Below, piece by piece: positions 21,275 through 29,943 of a DNA stretch of 64,000 nt. The DNA is from Microbispora rosea subsp. aerata (GTDB lineage Bacteria; Actinomycetota; Actinomycetes; Streptosporangiales; Streptosporangiaceae), in assembly GCF_014647835.1 (NCBI RefSeq), contig NZ_BMPY01000001.1, forward strand, positions 124,001-188,000. The letters are read 5' to 3'. The notes below the pieces were generated by a model. It did no database searches. It had not been told where the DNA came from and saw nothing but the letters and a program-made list of their open reading frames with translations. The first letter of the stretch is position 1, and each line of letters begins with the position of its first letter. The translations under genes were made by a program, and so were the position numbers.

Positions 21275-24264
21275 CCTCCGTCGAGCCTGGCCGGGCCAGG
21301 CTCGACGAACGGATCGTCGGGGCGGGCACCGACTCCCGGTTCGCGCTGCTGCTGCTCCTGATCGTGGCCGCCGGCGGTTACCTGCTGGTGCCGGTGGTGT
21401 CCGCGCTTCACCCCGGCGACTACCGAGGGTGTCAGCTGGCGGCCGGCGCCGACTTGCACACCGGCGACACGGTGGCGGGAGCGACACGCCTGGTCGGGCA
21501 GGCACTGGCCTTTCTGCCGTGCGTGGCCAGGCACGCGCCGTCTCCTCCCCTGTGGCAGATCCTGGCCGGGCCGGCGGTGGTCGTCGCCGTCGCGGCCGTG
21601 GCCACGATCTCGCTGCCGCTGTGGAAGCAGCGCCGCGGCCGCTGCGTGCGCCTGAGCCTCGTCCACGGCGGCGCCGAGGTGGCCGCGCGGGTCGAGGAAC
21701 TGGCCGCGGGCCGCGTCGCGCGGATGCCGGAGCTGTTCATGGCTCCGGCCGCCGGCGGCGTGAACGCCTCGGTGTTCGGCACCAACGGCCGCCCCCGGAT
21801 GCTCCTGACCGGCGGACTGGTCGCCTGCCGCGTCAAGGACCCGCGGACGTTCGACGCGGTCGTCCTGCACGAGCTCGGCCACATCGCCAACCGGGATCTC
21901 ACGATCACGCACGCCACCATCGCCCTGTGGCGGACGTTTCTCGTGCTGGTCGTCACCCCGTTCCTGTTGTGGTGGTCGGGGCTCGGGGTGTTCGGCGTCG
22001 TGGCCGGCGGCAACCCGGCGCTCACCGCCGTGAGCCTTCGCTACCTGGCCGTTCCGGTGGTCATCGCCGTGGTGGTTTACCTCGCCCGCGCGGACGTGCT
22101 GCGCAGCAGGGAGCTGTACGCCGACCTGACGGCGAGCCGGTGGGGCGCGCCGCTGGAGCACGTCTGGGCCGAGCGCGCGTCGGCCGGGGACCGCCACCCG
22201 CGTCGGCGGGCGAACGCCCTGCTGGACCAGGTGCGCACCCACCCGAGGTGGGAGATCCGCCGTGCCGCCCTCGACGACCCGGCCCCGCTCTTCGCGGTGA
22301 GCCCGCTGCCGATGTTCCTGTCCGGCTCCGCCGCCGCGCTGATGAATTACCACCTGATGGGGCACATCTCGCCGCACGTCACCCTGCTGAGCGACTGGCT
22401 CGGCCAGGCCCTGGCCGCCGTCCCGGCGGCCGTGGTCGCGGCGGCCACCACGACGGCGCTGTGGCGGTCGACGGTCCGCGCCGCCACGCTCGGCCGGCCG
22501 GCCCCTCTGGGCGTACGAGCCGGGCTGTGGCTGGGCCTGGGGCTGATCGCCGGATCTGTGATCAGCGGCCAGAGCACCGGATATCTGTGGCTGCCCGGCA
22601 GATGGTGGGTGCTCGGGCTGGTCGCGGCCGTCGCCGTCGCCTTCACGTGCTGGACCTGCCAGTGCGCTCGGCTCGCGGTGACGGCCTGGCCGGGCCCGTC
22701 GCCGCGCGGGCCGCTGGCGCTGTGCCTGATCGCGGGCTGGCTGATCCTCTCGGCGTGGTGCGCCTGGTGGAACTATTACGGGGCGATGTACGCCACCGGG
22801 TTCTGGTACGACCCGGCGGGCCTGCGATGGGTCGTCGTGAACTGGTTTCCCGGCACGGGCGACGTCCGCCCGGACACGACCGCCGTCATGGCCCCGGTGA
22901 TCGGCGTGCTGCGATACGCGGCATACCAGCCGCTGACCCCTGTCGCCGCCGTCGCGGCATGGGTCACGCCCTTCGTCCTGTGGGCCGCGGGCACGGTGGG
23001 ACGCGGGCCGGGCAGGTCCTGGCAGCGATCACGGGGCGACACCGGCTCGGACGACGCGGCGGCGGACGGCGCCGCCTCCCGGGCATGGGCGGCGCCCGCG
23101 CTGCGGCAGGTGACCGCACCCGCGCTGCTGGGCGCGGCGATCGGGGCCGCCGGCGTCGCCGGGGTGCAGGCATGGCTGCACACCCTGCACGCCGCACCGG
23201 CGCAACGCGGCGGCCTGTACGCCTTCAGCTACGCGATCTGGTCGCTGGCGGCGATCGTCGCCGGCGCCTTCGCCGCCGCCCTGGTCGCGGCGGCCTCGGC
23301 CCGGTTCCGGCTGCCGAGCGCGCTCATCGCCGCCGGGATCGGCGCGTTGCTCGGCCTGGGCGCCGCGACCGCGCTGATCTCCGTGGACGGGTGCGTCGAA
23401 CCGCTGAGCGTCCTCAACGACACCTGCTCCTGGCGTCCCGCCTGGCGGCAGCTAGAAGGCGGCAACACGTTCGGCCTCGTCGCGCACATCACGCTGCTCA
23501 TGGCCCCGGTCACCGCGGTGGCGGCCACGGCGCTGGCGGCCTTGTTCCGGCCGGTCCGGCGCGCCGTCCTCGGAAAGAACGCCGCCCCGGCACGCGCGCG
23601 CTCCACATGCTCCCCGGCCGGACGGCGGCGCGGCGGCGCGGTGCTGGCGGCGGTCGGCGTGCCAGGTGTGGCCCTGGCGACCGCGGCCGTGCTGACCGTG
23701 GGCGACGCCGAAGCACAGCTCATGACGAAGGCGCGGTCGGTGACGGTCGAGGCGCAGACCGCCTTCCGCCGGGTGGCGGGCCTGCCGGTCCTGCCGGTGT
23801 CGCGGGAGGTGCGCCGGCGGCAGGTCCGCGCCTGGTATCGGCTCGGCGGCCGATATCTGCTCGACCACGCCATCGGCACCGGCCGTTCGATGGCGAGACT
23901 GCTACGCGAGGCCGGCCACGGCAACCGCCTGGAGGTCACCGCCGGCCTCATGGCCGGGATGCGGCCGTTATGCCGGAACATGGCGAACGTGGCGAGCTGG
24001 GAACCCGTCTACTTCGAGATTCCCGACCCGGCCGCCCAGACCTTCTGGCACCGGTTCGGGCTGGCCGTCCAGAGTGCGGGCCCGGAATGCGTGCGGGCCG
24101 CCGAGCGCGAAGACGCCGTCGCGTTCCGCATCTCCGTGGCCAAGATCATGATCGCGGCCGTCATGGCCGTCGACGCCTCGGACCGGATCAAGGCGATCGT
24201 CGACGACCCGTCCGACCCCGTTTTCCGGGGCGTGCCGGTGGCGCCGCCCCAGCCCCGGCTCTGA
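21271..24264 (+). CDS. Large membrane M48-type metalloprotease
   Basis: The 997-residue protein holds an M48 (HtpX/Ste24-like) domain. The zinc motif HELGH is at about residues 204-208, in VVLHELGHIANRD, and the third ligand is probably Glu in SRELYADL, about 80 residues on. One helix precedes the domain near residues 24-46, one near 98-115, and roughly eight more follow, alternating with short loops. The last 200 residues or so are soluble (RSVTVEAQTAFRRVAGLPVL...). It is more than three times longer than HtpX. The long C-terminal part has no family I can name. It is coupled to the small upstream gene. Confidence 0.8.
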   Translation: MTSVEPGRARLDERIVGAGTDSRFALLLLLIVAAGGYLLVPVVSALHPGDYRGCQLAAGADLHTGDTVAGATRLVGQALAFLPCVARHAPSPPLWQILAGPAVVVAVAAVATISLPLWKQRRGRCVRLSLVHGGAEVAARVEELAAGRVARMPELFMAPAAGGVNASVFGTNGRPRMLLTGGLVACRVKDPRTFDAVVLHELGHIANRDLTITHATIALWRTFLVLVVTPFLLWWSGLGVFGVVAGGNPALTAVSLRYLAVPVVIAVVVYLARADVLRSRELYADLTASRWGAPLEHVWAERASAGDRHPRRRANALLDQVRTHPRWEIRRAALDDPAPLFAVSPLPMFLSGSAAALMNYHLMGHISPHVTLLSDWLGQALAAVPAAVVAAATTTALWRSTVRAATLGRPAPLGVRAGLWLGLGLIAGSVISGQSTGYLWLPGRWWVLGLVAAVAVAFTCWTCQCARLAVTAWPGPSPRGPLALCLIAGWLILSAWCAWWNYYGAMYATGFWYDPAGLRWVVVNWFPGTGDVRPDTTAVMAPVIGVLRYAAYQPLTPVAAVAAWVTPFVLWAAGTVGRGPGRSWQRSRGDTGSDDAAADGAASRAWAAPALRQVTAPALLGAAIGAAGVAGVQAWLHTLHAAPAQRGGLYAFSYAIWSLAAIVAGAFAAALVAAASARFRLPSALIAAGIGALLGLGAATALISVDGCVEPLSVLNDTCSWRPAWRQLEGGNTFGLVAHITLLMAPVTAVAATALAALFRPVRRAVLGKNAAPARARSTCSPAGRRRGGAVLAAVGVPGVALATAAVLTVGDAEAQLMTKARSVTVEAQTAFRRVAGLPVLPVSREVRRRQVRAWYRLGGRYLLDHAIGTGRSMARLLREAGHGNRLEVTAGLMAGMRPLCRNMANVASWEPVYFEIPDPAAQTFWHRFGLAVQSAGPECVRAAEREDAVAFRISVAKIMIAAVMAVDASDRIKAIVDDPSDPVFRGVPVAPPQPRL

Positions 24265-24276
24265 CCTCGAAGGCCA

Positions 24277-24301
24277 CCCGGCCCGGCCGCGGCGGGCCGG
24301 G
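24277..24301. terminator. Terminator between convergent protease and methyltransferase genes
   Basis: CCCGGCCC and GGGCCGGG form a perfect eight-base-pair stem with a nine-base loop in the 60-base gap between convergent genes. Confidence 0.55.
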
Positions 24302-24323
24302 CGGTCATCCCCGTGGTCGCGTG

Positions 24324-25136
24324 TCAGGTCACGCGGCAGAGAATCTCGCCGTGCAGGACGCTGAACCAGCCGTCCTCGCTCGCGGCCCACTCCCGCCAGG
24401 CGTCGGCGATGCGGTGCAGGTCGTCCTCGGTGGCGTGGCCGCCCTCGACGGCGAGCCGGGCGTAGGAGGACTGGACGGTGCGGTCGGCCCACAGCCCGCC
24501 CCACCACCGCCGCTCCTCCGGGGTGGCGTAGCACCAGGTGGACGACGACGAGGTGATGTCGGCGAACCCGGCCTCCCGCGCCCAGACGTGCAGGCGACGC
24601 CCGGCGTCGGGCTCGCCGCCGTTGGCGCGGGCCACCCGGTGATAGAGGTCCAGCCAGTCGTCCAGCGCGGGAATCCGCGGATACCACACGAAACCGGCGT
24701 AGTCGGAGTCGCGCGCCGCGACGATCCCGCCCGGTTCGGTCACCCGCCGCATCTCGCGCAGCGCGCCCACCGGGTCGCCGACGTGCTGCAACACCTGGTG
24801 GGCGTGCGCCACGCAGAAGGAGGCGTCGGGGTAGGCGAGCGCGTGCGCGTCTCCGGTGGTGAAGCTCACGTTGGCCAGGCCGCGCCGCTCCGCCTCGGCG
24901 CGCGCCTGCTCCAGCACCCCCGCCTCCCGCTCCAGGCCGACCACCTCGCCCCGCGGCACCAGTTCGGCCAGGTCGGCGGTGATGGTGCCGGGACCGCAGC
25001 CGACGTCCAGGATCCGCATGTGCGGCTTCAGCGCGCCCAGCAGGTACGCCGCCGAGTTGGCGGCCGTGCGCCGGCGGTGGGAGCGCAGGACGGACTCGTG
25101 GTGGCCGTGGGTGTACACGGCTGTTTCCGATGCCAT
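24324..25136 (-). CDS. Class I SAM-dependent methyltransferase (UbiE-like)
   Basis: The 270-residue protein has the Rossmann SAM-binding motif I VGCGPGTIT (in ILDVGCGPG, about residues 43-51), the acidic end of strand 2 (VVGLERE), and the motif FTTGDAHALAYPDASF. This is the pattern of UbiE/COQ5 and small-molecule methyltransferases. The C-terminal half is rich in Trp. Substrate is unknown. It is monocistronic and sits behind two near-identical operator-like palindromes. Confidence 0.85.
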   Translation of the reverse strand: MASETAVYTHGHHESVLRSHRRRTAANSAAYLLGALKPHMRILDVGCGPGTITADLAELVPRGEVVGLEREAGVLEQARAEAERRGLANVSFTTGDAHALAYPDASFCVAHAHQVLQHVGDPVGALREMRRVTEPGGIVAARDSDYAGFVWYPRIPALDDWLDLYHRVARANGGEPDAGRRLHVWAREAGFADITSSSSTWCYATPEERRWWGGLWADRTVQSSYARLAVEGGHATEDDLHRIADAWREWAASEDGWFSVLHGEILCRVT

Positions 25137-25156
25137 GCGGACACCATGTCATGCTT

Positions 25157-25191
25157 CTCATTATTTGAGCAATGACGTCTCATAATTAGAG
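25157..25191 (-). promoter_or_regulatory. Twin palindromic sites upstream of the methyltransferase
   Basis: CTCATTATTTGAG and CTCATAATTAGAG are two copies of one imperfect palindrome (CTCATwATTwGAG). Their centres are 22 bases apart, close to two helical turns, so dimers would bind on the same face. They begin about 20 bases before the methyltransferase ATG. In a genome this GC-rich, such A/T-rich twin sites are unlikely by chance. Confidence 0.6.
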
Positions 25192-25291
25192 ATGCACAGC
25201 CTTCTGCACAGGCGGCGCCGCGTCTCCGGGCGCGACATCTCGTACGGTGGGCGGTTGATTTCCCCCGCCCGCCCGTGGGCATGGTGAGCGC

Positions 25292-26245
25292 ATGACCGGC
25301 GATGAGGTGCGCGACGGGGTCACGCTGACCAACCTCGACCAGCCGTTGTTCGACGGCGCGGGCGCGACCAAGCGCGACCTGGTCGACTATCTGGACGCGG
25401 TCGCCGACCGCGTCGTCCCGGTGCTGCGCGGCCGGCCGCTGTCCGTGGTGCGCGTCCGGCAGGGCCAGGCGCCGTTCATGCAGAAGAACGTGCCGTCGTA
25501 CGCCCCGGACTGGGTGCGGACCGTCACCGTGTGGGCCGAGTCGTCACAGCGGCGGGTGTCGTACGCGCTGTGCGACGACCGGCGCACCCTGCTGTGGCTC
25601 GCCAACCAGCGGGCGGTCGAGTATCACCCCGCCCTCGTCCGCGCCGGGCAGTGGGACCGGCCCACCCATCTCGTGCTCGACATCGACCCGCCGTCGGCCG
25701 AGGCGTTCCCGCGGGCCGTCGCCGCCGCCCGCCTGGTCGGCCGGGCGCTGGCCGACGCCGGCCTGGCGGGCGCGGTGAAGACCAGCGGCGCCAAGGGCCT
25801 GCACGTGTTCGTGCCGCTGGAGGCGCACGCGACGGAGGACGTCGCCGCCGCCACCCGCGCGCTCGGCGTACGCGCCGAACGCCTCGACCCCGCCCTCGCC
25901 ACCACGGCGTTCATCCGGGAGGACCGGGGAGACAAGGTGTTCATCGACTCGACCCGGTCGGGCGGGGCGACGGTGGTCGCGGCCTACAGCCCGCGTGTGC
26001 GGCCCGGCGTCCCGGTGTCGTTCCCGGTGGCCTGGGACGACCTGGACCGGATCGCCCCCGGCGACTTCACCGTGCACACGGCGGCGGGCCTGCTGCGCGA
26101 CGGCGACCCCTGGGCCGCGCTCATGCCGGAGCCTCAGCGGCTCCCCCGCGACCTCGTCGAGGAGGGCCACACGATCCCGGTCGCCCGCGTCCAGGCGATG
26201 CACGAGGGCAAGCGCCGCGCCCGCGCCCGCCGCGCCACCTCCTGA
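25292..26245 (+). CDS. Stand-alone LigD-type primase-polymerase
   Basis: The 317-residue protein is an archaeo-eukaryotic primase-superfamily polymerase domain like that of LigD. The catalytic pair is in LVLDIDPP, the nucleotide-binding motif is KTSGAKGLHVFVP, and the third acidic residue is in FIDSTRS. LigD polymerases fill ends and can insert ribonucleotides in non-homologous end joining. Ligase and nuclease domains are absent and no ku gene is in the window, so it may work with partners elsewhere. The ATG follows a GTGAGCGC leader without a strong ribosome-binding site. The C-terminus is basic. Confidence 0.88.
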   Translation: MTGDEVRDGVTLTNLDQPLFDGAGATKRDLVDYLDAVADRVVPVLRGRPLSVVRVRQGQAPFMQKNVPSYAPDWVRTVTVWAESSQRRVSYALCDDRRTLLWLANQRAVEYHPALVRAGQWDRPTHLVLDIDPPSAEAFPRAVAAARLVGRALADAGLAGAVKTSGAKGLHVFVPLEAHATEDVAAATRALGVRAERLDPALATTAFIREDRGDKVFIDSTRSGGATVVAAYSPRVRPGVPVSFPVAWDDLDRIAPGDFTVHTAAGLLRDGDPWAALMPEPQRLPRDLVEEGHTIPVARVQAMHEGKRRARARRATS

Positions 26246-26250
26246 CCAAG

Positions 26251-26294
26251 TTGGCGACAGCGTGTTGCTATAGTTCGCGACATGCCGTCGCCAA
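26251..26294 (+). promoter_or_regulatory. Promoter and inverted repeat at the start of the MFS/TetR unit
   Basis: A TATAGT hexamer (26269-26274) lies seven bases before the ATG, so the transcript may be nearly leaderless. No Shine-Dalgarno sequence is present. TTGGCGAC (26251-26258) and GTCGCCAA (26287-26294) are perfect inverted copies that bracket the hexamer and the start codon. They could be operator halves for the TetR protein encoded downstream (inference). Confidence 0.4.
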
Positions 26295-27898
26295 GTACGC
26301 GTCAAAGCTGGCTTCCCCTCATCGTGCTCGCCACCGGCGTGTCGATGGTCATCGTCGACGCCACCATCGTGAACGTGGCGGTGCCCGCGATCATCGCCGA
26401 TCTGCGCCTCGGCGCCACCGACGTGGAGTGGGTCAACTCGATCTACTCGCTGATGTTCGCGGCGCTGCTCATCCCGTTCGGCCGGGCCGGCGACCGGTAC
26501 GGCAGGCGCCGCCTGTTCGCCCTGGGGGTCGCGGTCTTCCTGCTGGCCAGCGTGCTGGCGGCGACCTCGGTGAGCGGCCCGATGCTGATCGCCGTACGGG
26601 CGGTGCAGGGCGCGGGGGCCGCGATGGCCGTCCCGATGACCCTCGCGATCATCAACCGCGTCTACGTGGGCCGTCAGCGGGTGATCGCCTTCGCGGTGTG
26701 GGGGTCCATCATCGGCGGCATGGCCGCCGTCGGCCCGCTGGCGGGCGGCTGGCTGGTCACCGAGTACGGCTGGCGGGCGGCGTTCTGGATCAACCTGCCG
26801 ATCGGCGCCTTGCTCCTGCTCGGCTCGCTGCGGGTGCCCGAGTCGCGCGACGGCCACGCGGCCGGCGGCGACCTGCTCGGGCTCGTCCTCGCCGTGCTCG
26901 GCACGACCGGCGTGGTCTTCGCCCTGATCGAAGGCCAGAAGTACGGCTGGTGGGAGCCGCGGCGGGTCGCGGACGTGTTCGGCCTGCGGTTCGAGGCCGT
27001 CTCCCCCGTGCCGTTCGCCCTCGCCGTCGGCGTCCTCGCGCTGGCCGCCCTCGTCGTACGGGAACGGGCGCGCGAGCGCGCCGGGCGGCCCGTGCTGGTC
27101 AACCTGACGCTGTTCGAGCTGCCGAGCTTCCGCTACGGCTCGATGGCGGCGGTGATCGTGGCGCTCGGCGAGTTCGGCATGATCCTCGTGCTGCCGCTCT
27201 TCCTGCAGTCCGCGCTCGGCTACACCGCGTTCCGCGCGGGGCTCGTCATCGCCGCGCTGGCCCTCGGCACCTTCCTCGCGGGCGGGATGGTCCCCCCGCT
27301 GTCCAAGACGCTCTCCCCGCGGGCCATCGTGCGGATCGGCCTGGCCCTGGAGGCCGCCGGCGCGGCGGGGATCGGCCTGTCCCTGTCCGCGGACATGGGC
27401 CCCTGGCGGCCCGTGCCGTGGCTGTTCCTCTACGGCGCGGGCATCGGCTTCGCCACGGCGCAGCTCACCGGCGTGCTCATGGCCGACGTGCCGGCGCATC
27501 TGTCCGGCGGCGCCTCGGCGCTGCAGAGCACGGTCCGCCAGCTCGGCGCCGCGCTGGGAGTCGCCATCCTGGGCGGGGTGCTGGTGGCCGGGCTCGGCTC
27601 GGCCGTCGAGCGCGGGCTCGCCGACCGGCCCGAGCAGATCCGTACGGGTGTGGCCCGCGCGGTCGAGGAGAGCGCCGGCGCCGCCATCCCCTCGCTCCGC
27701 GACCCCGCGATCCACGCGGTGGCGGTCGACGCCGCCGCCGAGGCGACCCGCAGGGTCACGTTCATCACGGCGCTGGCGCTGCTGGCCGGGGTCGGCGTCA
27801 CCCTCCTGCTCCCCCGCACGCCGGCCGCGAAGGCCGAGTCCCCCGAGCCGGTCGCGGCGGGCGGGCCGGATACTGGAGGCCGCGACCCGGACCTGTAG
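26282..27898 (+). CDS. MFS multidrug exporter (DHA2, 14-helix)
   Basis: This 538-residue protein has the EmrB/QacA pattern: TGVSMVIVDATIVNVAVPAI in helix 1 (motif D1), the GDRYGRRRLF loop after helix 2, and motif C with Gly/Pro in helix 5 (GPLAGGWLVTEYGWRAAFWIN). About fourteen hydrophobic helices are present. Such pumps extrude lipophilic drugs or dyes by proton antiport. A TetR gene follows after 18 bases and probably controls the unit. Confidence 0.9.
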   Translation: MPSPSTRQSWLPLIVLATGVSMVIVDATIVNVAVPAIIADLRLGATDVEWVNSIYSLMFAALLIPFGRAGDRYGRRRLFALGVAVFLLASVLAATSVSGPMLIAVRAVQGAGAAMAVPMTLAIINRVYVGRQRVIAFAVWGSIIGGMAAVGPLAGGWLVTEYGWRAAFWINLPIGALLLLGSLRVPESRDGHAAGGDLLGLVLAVLGTTGVVFALIEGQKYGWWEPRRVADVFGLRFEAVSPVPFALAVGVLALAALVVRERARERAGRPVLVNLTLFELPSFRYGSMAAVIVALGEFGMILVLPLFLQSALGYTAFRAGLVIAALALGTFLAGGMVPPLSKTLSPRAIVRIGLALEAAGAAGIGLSLSADMGPWRPVPWLFLYGAGIGFATAQLTGVLMADVPAHLSGGASALQSTVRQLGAALGVAILGGVLVAGLGSAVERGLADRPEQIRTGVARAVEESAGAAIPSLRDPAIHAVAVDAAAEATRRVTFITALALLAGVGVTLLLPRTPAAKAESPEPVAAGGPDTGGRDPDL

Positions 27899-27916
27899 GA
27901 AACCTGGAGGGGCCAG

Positions 27917-28522
27917 ATGCCGAGGATCAGCGCGGCGACCGTCGCGGATCACCGGGCCAACCGGCACGCCGCCCTGCTGGAGGCGGCGCGGGAGATCCTG
28001 GCCGCCGAGGGCGTGCACGCGCTCACCCCGGCGGCCGTCGGCGCCCGGATCGGCCTGGCCCGCTCCAGCGTCTACCGCTACTTCGCCTCCACCGCCGACA
28101 TCCTGGCGCAGCTCGTGGAGGACGCCTTTCCCCGGTGGGCGGCCCGCCTGCGCGCCGCCATCGACCCCGGCGCCGGAGCGGACGGCTCGCTGCCCGCCAG
28201 GATCCGCGCGTACGGCAGGGCCGCGCTGGACTTCGTCGGCAGCCCCGACTACGCGCTGATCCCGGCCCTGCAGGCCATCGGGCTGCCGGGCGAGTGCCGG
28301 GTCCGGGTGGACGAGCTGCACGGCGAGCTGGTCGCGCCGCTCGCCGACGCGCTGCGCGAGGCCGGGACCGACCATCCCGAGCTGCGGGCCGAGCTGGCGT
28401 GGGGCGTGCTGCGGGCGGGCGCCCGCCGCCTCATGCCGGACGCCCCGGAGTATGACCCGCCGGCGGACCCGGACGCGATCGTCGAGATCACCCTCGACGT
28501 GCTCACCCGCGCGCTGCGCTGA
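27917..28522 (+). CDS. TetR-family regulator
   Basis: The 201-residue protein has a TetR helix-turn-helix (LTPAAVGARIGLARSSVYRYF, about residues 38-58) and a helical ligand-binding domain rich in Arg and Ala. It is cotranscribed with the upstream exporter and likely represses it. GGAGGGG lies just before the ATG. Confidence 0.88.
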   Translation: MPRISAATVADHRANRHAALLEAAREILAAEGVHALTPAAVGARIGLARSSVYRYFASTADILAQLVEDAFPRWAARLRAAIDPGAGADGSLPARIRAYGRAALDFVGSPDYALIPALQAIGLPGECRVRVDELHGELVAPLADALREAGTDHPELRAELAWGVLRAGARRLMPDAPEYDPPADPDAIVEITLDVLTRALR

Positions 28523-28923
28523 ACCCGCCCATCGGTGACCAGCGCCGACCGGCGGACAGCGCCGGCTCACCGGACACGAGCGCCGACCCGTGGACAGCGC
28601 CGACCGGCGGACGACAGGCGCCGATCGATCGACAGCGTCGGCTGGCCGCACGTGGACGCCGACCCGTGGACAGCGTCGGCTGGCGGACGCGGGCACCGGC
28701 CCGGTGCATGGCCGACCGGCGGACGGCAGGCGCCGGCCGTGATCAGCCAGTCGGTGCATTGCCGGGCAGCACGCTGCCGCCCACCGCCCACGCCGTTCCG
28801 GCGTCGCCGCTCCGAATCGCCGTCACGCCGGCCGTGTTCGTCCCGCCGGCGGCCCGCCCCTGCACGAAGGCGGTCAGGGCCCGGCCGTTCGCGCGGTCGG
28901 CCGGGGCCCAACCCCCGGCCCGG
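28523..28923. repeat. Degenerate tandem repeats in a long spacer
   Basis: From about 28540 to 28740 the sequence is built of irregular copies of a 20-30-base word, such as GACAGCGCCGACCGGCGGAC and GACAGCGTCGGCTGGC, in both orders. It has no coding sense I can defend. Near 28755-28920 the minus strand is open (with ALTAFVQGRAAGGTN) but has no start or match I recognise, and may be another gene remnant. Confidence 0.5.
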
Positions 28924-29748
28924 TCAGGGCTTGCGGCCGACGGCGCCCAGGATGCCCGAGTCGCCGGGGTCGGTCGGCACCTCCCAGGGGACGTCGGGCC
29001 GCCACGCCTGCACGGGGACGATGCCGGGCTCGACGATTTCCAGGCCGTCGAAGAAGGAGGCGATCTGCTCCAGCGTCCGGCCCGTGAGCCCGCCGGATCG
29101 GGTGGCCGAGTAGACCTTCTTGCTCGCCTCGACGATCTCTTCCTTGACGTCGCCCCTGAAGATGTGCGACAGCACCAGGGCGCCGCCCGGGACCAGCCGT
29201 TCGCGCACCTGTGCCACGATCCGCTCGGCCTCCTCGTCCTCGATCACGAAGTGCAGCACCGAGACCAGGAGGACGGCGAACGGCCGGCTGAAGTCGATGT
29301 GGGCCCGCACCTGCGGGTGGTCGAAGACGGCGACGGGATCGTGCAGATCGCCGTCGAGGACGATCGTGTCGGGGTTGTCGGCCAGCAGCGCCCGCGCGTG
29401 GACCAGGACCACGGGGTCGTTGTCGACGTACACGACCCGCGCCCCCGGGGCGTGCCGCTGCGCGACCTGGTGGACGTTCTCCTGCGTCGGCAGCCCCGCG
29501 CCGATGTCGATGAACTGGGTGACGCCCGATTCGGCCAGGTGCCGTACGGCCCGGCCGAGGAAGCCGCGGTTCTCCCGGGCGATCTCCCGTCCGTCGTTGC
29601 CCATCTGCCTGCCGATGGCGAGCATCTTCTCCGCGGCCTCCCGGTCGGCCGGGAAGTTGTCCTTGCCGCCCAGGTAGTAGTCGTACATCCGGGCGATGTT
29701 GGGGACGGTGGGATCGATGCCCGCCGGTGCGTGTCCGAACTCGTCCAT
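28924..29748 (-). CDS. SAV2177-family (DUF574) SAM-dependent methyltransferase, copy 1
   Basis: The 274-residue protein carries the family hallmarks: IARMYDYYLGGKDNFPADR near the N-terminus, FIDIGAGLPTQENVHQVAQ as the SAM-binding glycine loop, and VYVDNDPVVLVHARALL with the ribose-binding acid. These enzymes are abundant in actinomycetes, often present in dozens of paralogues, and mostly of unknown substrate. The start is the Met of MDEFGHAPAG because GAGGAG lies seven bases before it; two upstream Met codons are less good. A second copy is at 38.9-39.7 kb. Confidence 0.9.
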   Translation of the reverse strand: MDEFGHAPAGIDPTVPNIARMYDYYLGGKDNFPADREAAEKMLAIGRQMGNDGREIARENRGFLGRAVRHLAESGVTQFIDIGAGLPTQENVHQVAQRHAPGARVVYVDNDPVVLVHARALLADNPDTIVLDGDLHDPVAVFDHPQVRAHIDFSRPFAVLLVSVLHFVIEDEEAERIVAQVRERLVPGGALVLSHIFRGDVKEEIVEASKKVYSATRSGGLTGRTLEQIASFFDGLEIVEPGIVPVQAWRPDVPWEVPTDPGDSGILGAVGRKP

Positions 29749-29943
29749 TCGCCCGCTCCTCATCGATGGGATCGCTCCCACGGATTCTAAGCGATCATGC
29801 TCTGAAGATCATCTCCTGGGGGGCGGATTGCCGGCGCCCCGAAGATCTGGCCGGGGGAACGACGGCCCGGTGAAAGCGGATTAATGCGGGCGACACTCCA
29901 CGGACGGTGACCGTGTAACAACTCCCGGTCAGACTTGCGTGCC

